Origin: Chloroflexota bacterium
GTDB taxonomy: Bacteria > Chloroflexota > Anaerolineae > UBA7937 > B3-Chlor
Direction: 5' to 3'
NCBI GenBank assembly: GCA_030603665.1
Contig: JAUVXJ010000015.1
Location: 23,781 to 87,780 of the forward strand
Length of the DNA: 64,000 nt
In this document: one piece after another, positions 62,447 through 64,000 of the stretch
How positions within the stretch are numbered: the first letter of the stretch is position 1
Layout: each line of letters opens with the position of its first letter
The notes under the pieces: model-generated
What the model was told of the DNA's origin: nothing
Database searches by the model: none
The model's input: only the letters and a program-made list of their open reading frames with translations
Program-made: the position numbers and the translations under genes

Positions 62447-63280
62447 ATGCCCGGAGAGAGACGAGGCCTGGGCAAGGGACTGGAGGCCCTGATCCCTTCC
62501 ACTCCAGGCGTGACAGAGGTCGATGTGGACAGTATCGTCCCTAACCCGCGGCAGCCCCGCCAGGCAATTGATCCTCAGGCCCTGGAAGACCTGGCCATCT
62601 CCATCCGTGAGCAGGGCGTGGTCCAGCCCCTGGTGGTGACAGAGGTAGAGGGAGGATACCAACTCCTGGTTGGCGAGCGGCGCTGGCGTGCGTCCAAGCT
62701 TGCTGGACTAGATGCCGTGCCCGTGGTGGTCCGCGATGTCACTCCCCAGCAGATGCTGGAGTTGGCCCTGGTTGAAAACCTCCAACGAGAAGACCTGAAC
62801 CCCCTGGAGACGGCCTCGGCCTACCAACAGCTCGTGGAAGAGTTCGGTATGACTCAGCAACAGGTCGCGGACAAAGTGGGCAAGAACCGCGTCACGGTGA
62901 CCAATACCCTGCGCCTGCTGAAGCTCCCCATGGAGGTTAAGGATGCCCTCCTGCAAGGACAGATCACCGAGGGGCATGCTCGGGCCATGTTGCGCCTGCA
63001 ATCAGAACGGTTGCAGTTGGATGTGCTCAAAGCCGTGCTGAAGGGCGGCTTGAACGTGCGCCAGACAGAGGAGATGGTTCGGCGCATGTCAAAGGAGCCG
63101 AAGCCCAAAACCTCCGTCGTCGAGAGGCCACCCGAAGAGAAGGCCCTCGAGGATAAGTTCCGTCAGGCCCTGGGGACCAAAGTGAGCCTCACCAGCGGCG
63201 CCAAGGGGGGTAGACTGGTCGTCTACTACTACTCAGAGGAGGAGTTGCAGGCGATATATGACCTCATAGTCCGAGACTGA
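62447..63280 (+). CDS. parB: Chromosome-partitioning protein ParB
   Basis: The 277-aa product has a ParB/Sulfiredoxin N-terminal CTPase domain (PNPRQPRQAIDPQALEDLA, LLVGERRWRASKLAGL), the HTH of KorB type (MTQQQVADKVGKNRVTVTN) and a C-terminal dimerisation domain. It begins right after the parA stop. I did not find a clear parS site (TGTTTCACGTGAAACA-like) in the window. Chromosomal parAB usually lies near the replication origin. Confidence 0.95.
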   Translation: MPGERRGLGKGLEALIPSTPGVTEVDVDSIVPNPRQPRQAIDPQALEDLAISIREQGVVQPLVVTEVEGGYQLLVGERRWRASKLAGLDAVPVVVRDVTPQQMLELALVENLQREDLNPLETASAYQQLVEEFGMTQQQVADKVGKNRVTVTNTLRLLKLPMEVKDALLQGQITEGHARAMLRLQSERLQLDVLKAVLKGGLNVRQTEEMVRRMSKEPKPKTSVVERPPEEKALEDKFRQALGTKVSLTSGAKGGRLVVYYYSEEELQAIYDLIVRD

Positions 63281-63285
63281 CCCCA

Positions 63286-63316
63286 GACCTCGGAGGTTTG
63301 AGCAACCTCCGAGGTC
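63286..63316 (+). terminator. Hairpin after parB
   Basis: Arms GACCTCGGAGGTT and AACCTCCGAGGTC with a 5-base loop. There is no T-run, so termination efficiency is uncertain. It resembles in style the terminator at 55744. Confidence 0.55.
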
Positions 63317-63437
63317 TCACCACTGATCGCTTAGATCGTCAAGTCGGGGAGAGACTCCTTCGCCTCCGCGAGCTTGTCCTCTCCCCCCGCGCCTTGTACC
63401 ATTACGGCAGCCCGTGCAGAGCAGCGAGCAGCCAACC

Positions 63438-63487
63438 CGCGTTTCAGGTCCGACACCTTTGCGAAGGTTCGGAACCTTCGCAAAGGT
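63438..63487. repeat. Hairpin repeat R3, copy 2
   Basis: A 16-base inverted repeat with a single central base (63455-63487, arm ACCTTTGCGAAGGTTC) and, on the minus strand, the tail GTGTCGGACCTGAAACGCGGG shared with 21351-21378. Confidence 0.6.
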
Positions 63488-63651
63488 AAGGAGTGGCGAT
63501 CACCCCGTACACTGTCGACGTCGCCAGTCCGTCTCCCGGTCCAGCGCATCCTTCGGTACGTCGCGTCGCGACCATCCTTCGACAAGCTCAGGACGTGGCT
63601 CGGGATGTCTTCTTGGGTGTGGAATAGGGGCGAGGCAAGGGCAAGTCAATC

Positions 63652-63691
63652 CAGCATGCTGAGTAGCCGAGGGCCGTATCGAAGCATGCGG
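63652..63691. repeat. GCATGC-ended repeat R4, copy 2
   Basis: The reverse complement of this 40-base block matches 19331-19370 with about five central differences; both ends (CCGCATGCTTCGATAC and ACTCAGCATGCTG) are conserved. Confidence 0.6.
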
Positions 63692-63885
63692 GGTGAGAAA
63701 CGAGCAAGGCTTGGGTGTACATTCTACGCTGCGCGAATGGCGCCTACTACACCGATCATACAACGCATCTGGAGCTTCGACTGGGCGAGCGCGTCGTAGT
63801 CGCGCTTCATCACGCAAGAGTCGCCCCCGATCTCCACCCAGTTCTCGGGCACCCACGACCGAAGAGATAGATCGCGAAGTCTGCC

Positions 63886-64000
63886 TTATCCTGATGTCCG
63901 TTGTGAGGCCTCTTTGACATAAGGTTCATGCAGTTTCACGGGCGCGGCGCTGACTTGCCGGAGCCTCACGTTGAGCATTTCCACGAACACCGAGAATCCC
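63886..64000 (-). CDS. Probable TerC-family membrane protein, C-terminal end (partial)
   Basis: A minus frame entering from the right edge reads GFSVFVEMLNVRLRQ, then APVKLHEPYVKEASQ, and stops at TAA 63888-63886. A final membrane helix ending FVEMLN followed by a basic stretch and PVKLH resembles the C-terminus of TerC-type integral membrane proteins. Only 37 residues are visible, so the family call is tentative. Confidence 0.45.
   Translation of the reverse strand, partial: GFSVFVEMLNVRLRQVSAAPVKLHEPYVKEASQRTSG

Larger units (their letters stand above)
63317..63885. other. Repeat-rich intergenic region, no supported gene
   Basis: Holds repeats R3 and R4 and the motif CCTTCGACAAGCTCAGGAC at 63577-63595, a type of dispersed sequence common in such genomes. 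On the minus strand near 63770-63855 a short open stretch (PENWVEIGGDSCVMKRDYDA) looks like a gene remnant, but neither a start nor a family can be given. Confidence 0.45.

Noticed and set aside
62447..63500. parS site close to parB
   Set aside because: No TGTTTCACGTGAAACA-like palindrome was found near parAB; the hairpins there are terminators or dispersed repeats.

Overview
The window is GC-rich, densely coded bacterial DNA. It contains no rRNA, tRNA, CRISPR array or intact transposon that I could find. The organism is most likely an uncultured Chloroflexota-type bacterium. That is an inference from the gene families, the style of intergenic repeats and hairpins, and the combination of citramalate synthase with a full leucine/valine operon; no single marker here proves it.

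Layout. 1-7486 (+): the tail of a response regulator, a 63-aa protein of unknown family, envelope-type genes (isoprenylcysteine-type methyltransferases, a PH-domain protein, a single-TM microprotein) and an ABC-2 export operon ending in an M29-like lipoprotein. 7666-18645: an accessory zone with a flavodoxin-like reductase, a monooxygenase-fold protein, a SnoaL-like protein, HicBA, fabF-fabH, a TPR-like protein, an unknown/PIN-domain pair and AbiEi/AbiEii. It is threaded by two dispersed repeat families that carry promoter-like elements. 18906-28741 (mostly +): microproteins, three methyltransferase-type genes (one a decayed fragment), an acyltransferase-like membrane protein, an aldo/keto reductase, a TAP-type hydrolase, a PspC protein and other small membrane proteins. 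28886-31975 (-): a zinc-ribbon membrane protein lying between two pieces of an FG-GAP/VCBS-type gene.

32458-35966 (+) is a compact glyoxylate module: a class V aminotransferase, a GlcD-type oxidase and a HOGA-like aldolase. An orphan PAS histidine kinase follows. 48819-37395 (-) is a nearly complete branched-chain amino-acid operon, ilvB-ilvN-ilvC-leuA-(67-aa ORF)-leuC-leuD-cimA-leuB-ilvD. A 17-bp-spaced sigma70-type promoter precedes it, with a leader that encodes a 50-aa peptide ending in a Leu/Val/Ile run and then a terminator hairpin. This looks like a ribosome-mediated attenuator.

50944-53100 (+) is a PhoB-type two-component pair. 53287-55733 (+) is an nfeD-slipin operon. 59052-55938 (-) is an APC permease/UspA/DUF389 gene broken by two -1 frameshifts. 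59171-63280 (+) is pyrG, a PfkB-family kinase, parA and parB. The last 680 bases hold repeats and a partial TerC-like gene running off the window.

Most notable are the ilv leader peptide, the promoter-bearing repeats, the 88-bp direct repeats bracketing abiE, the paralogous 63/59-aa protein family, and the frameshifted permease gene with a slippery-type heptamer at its first junction.
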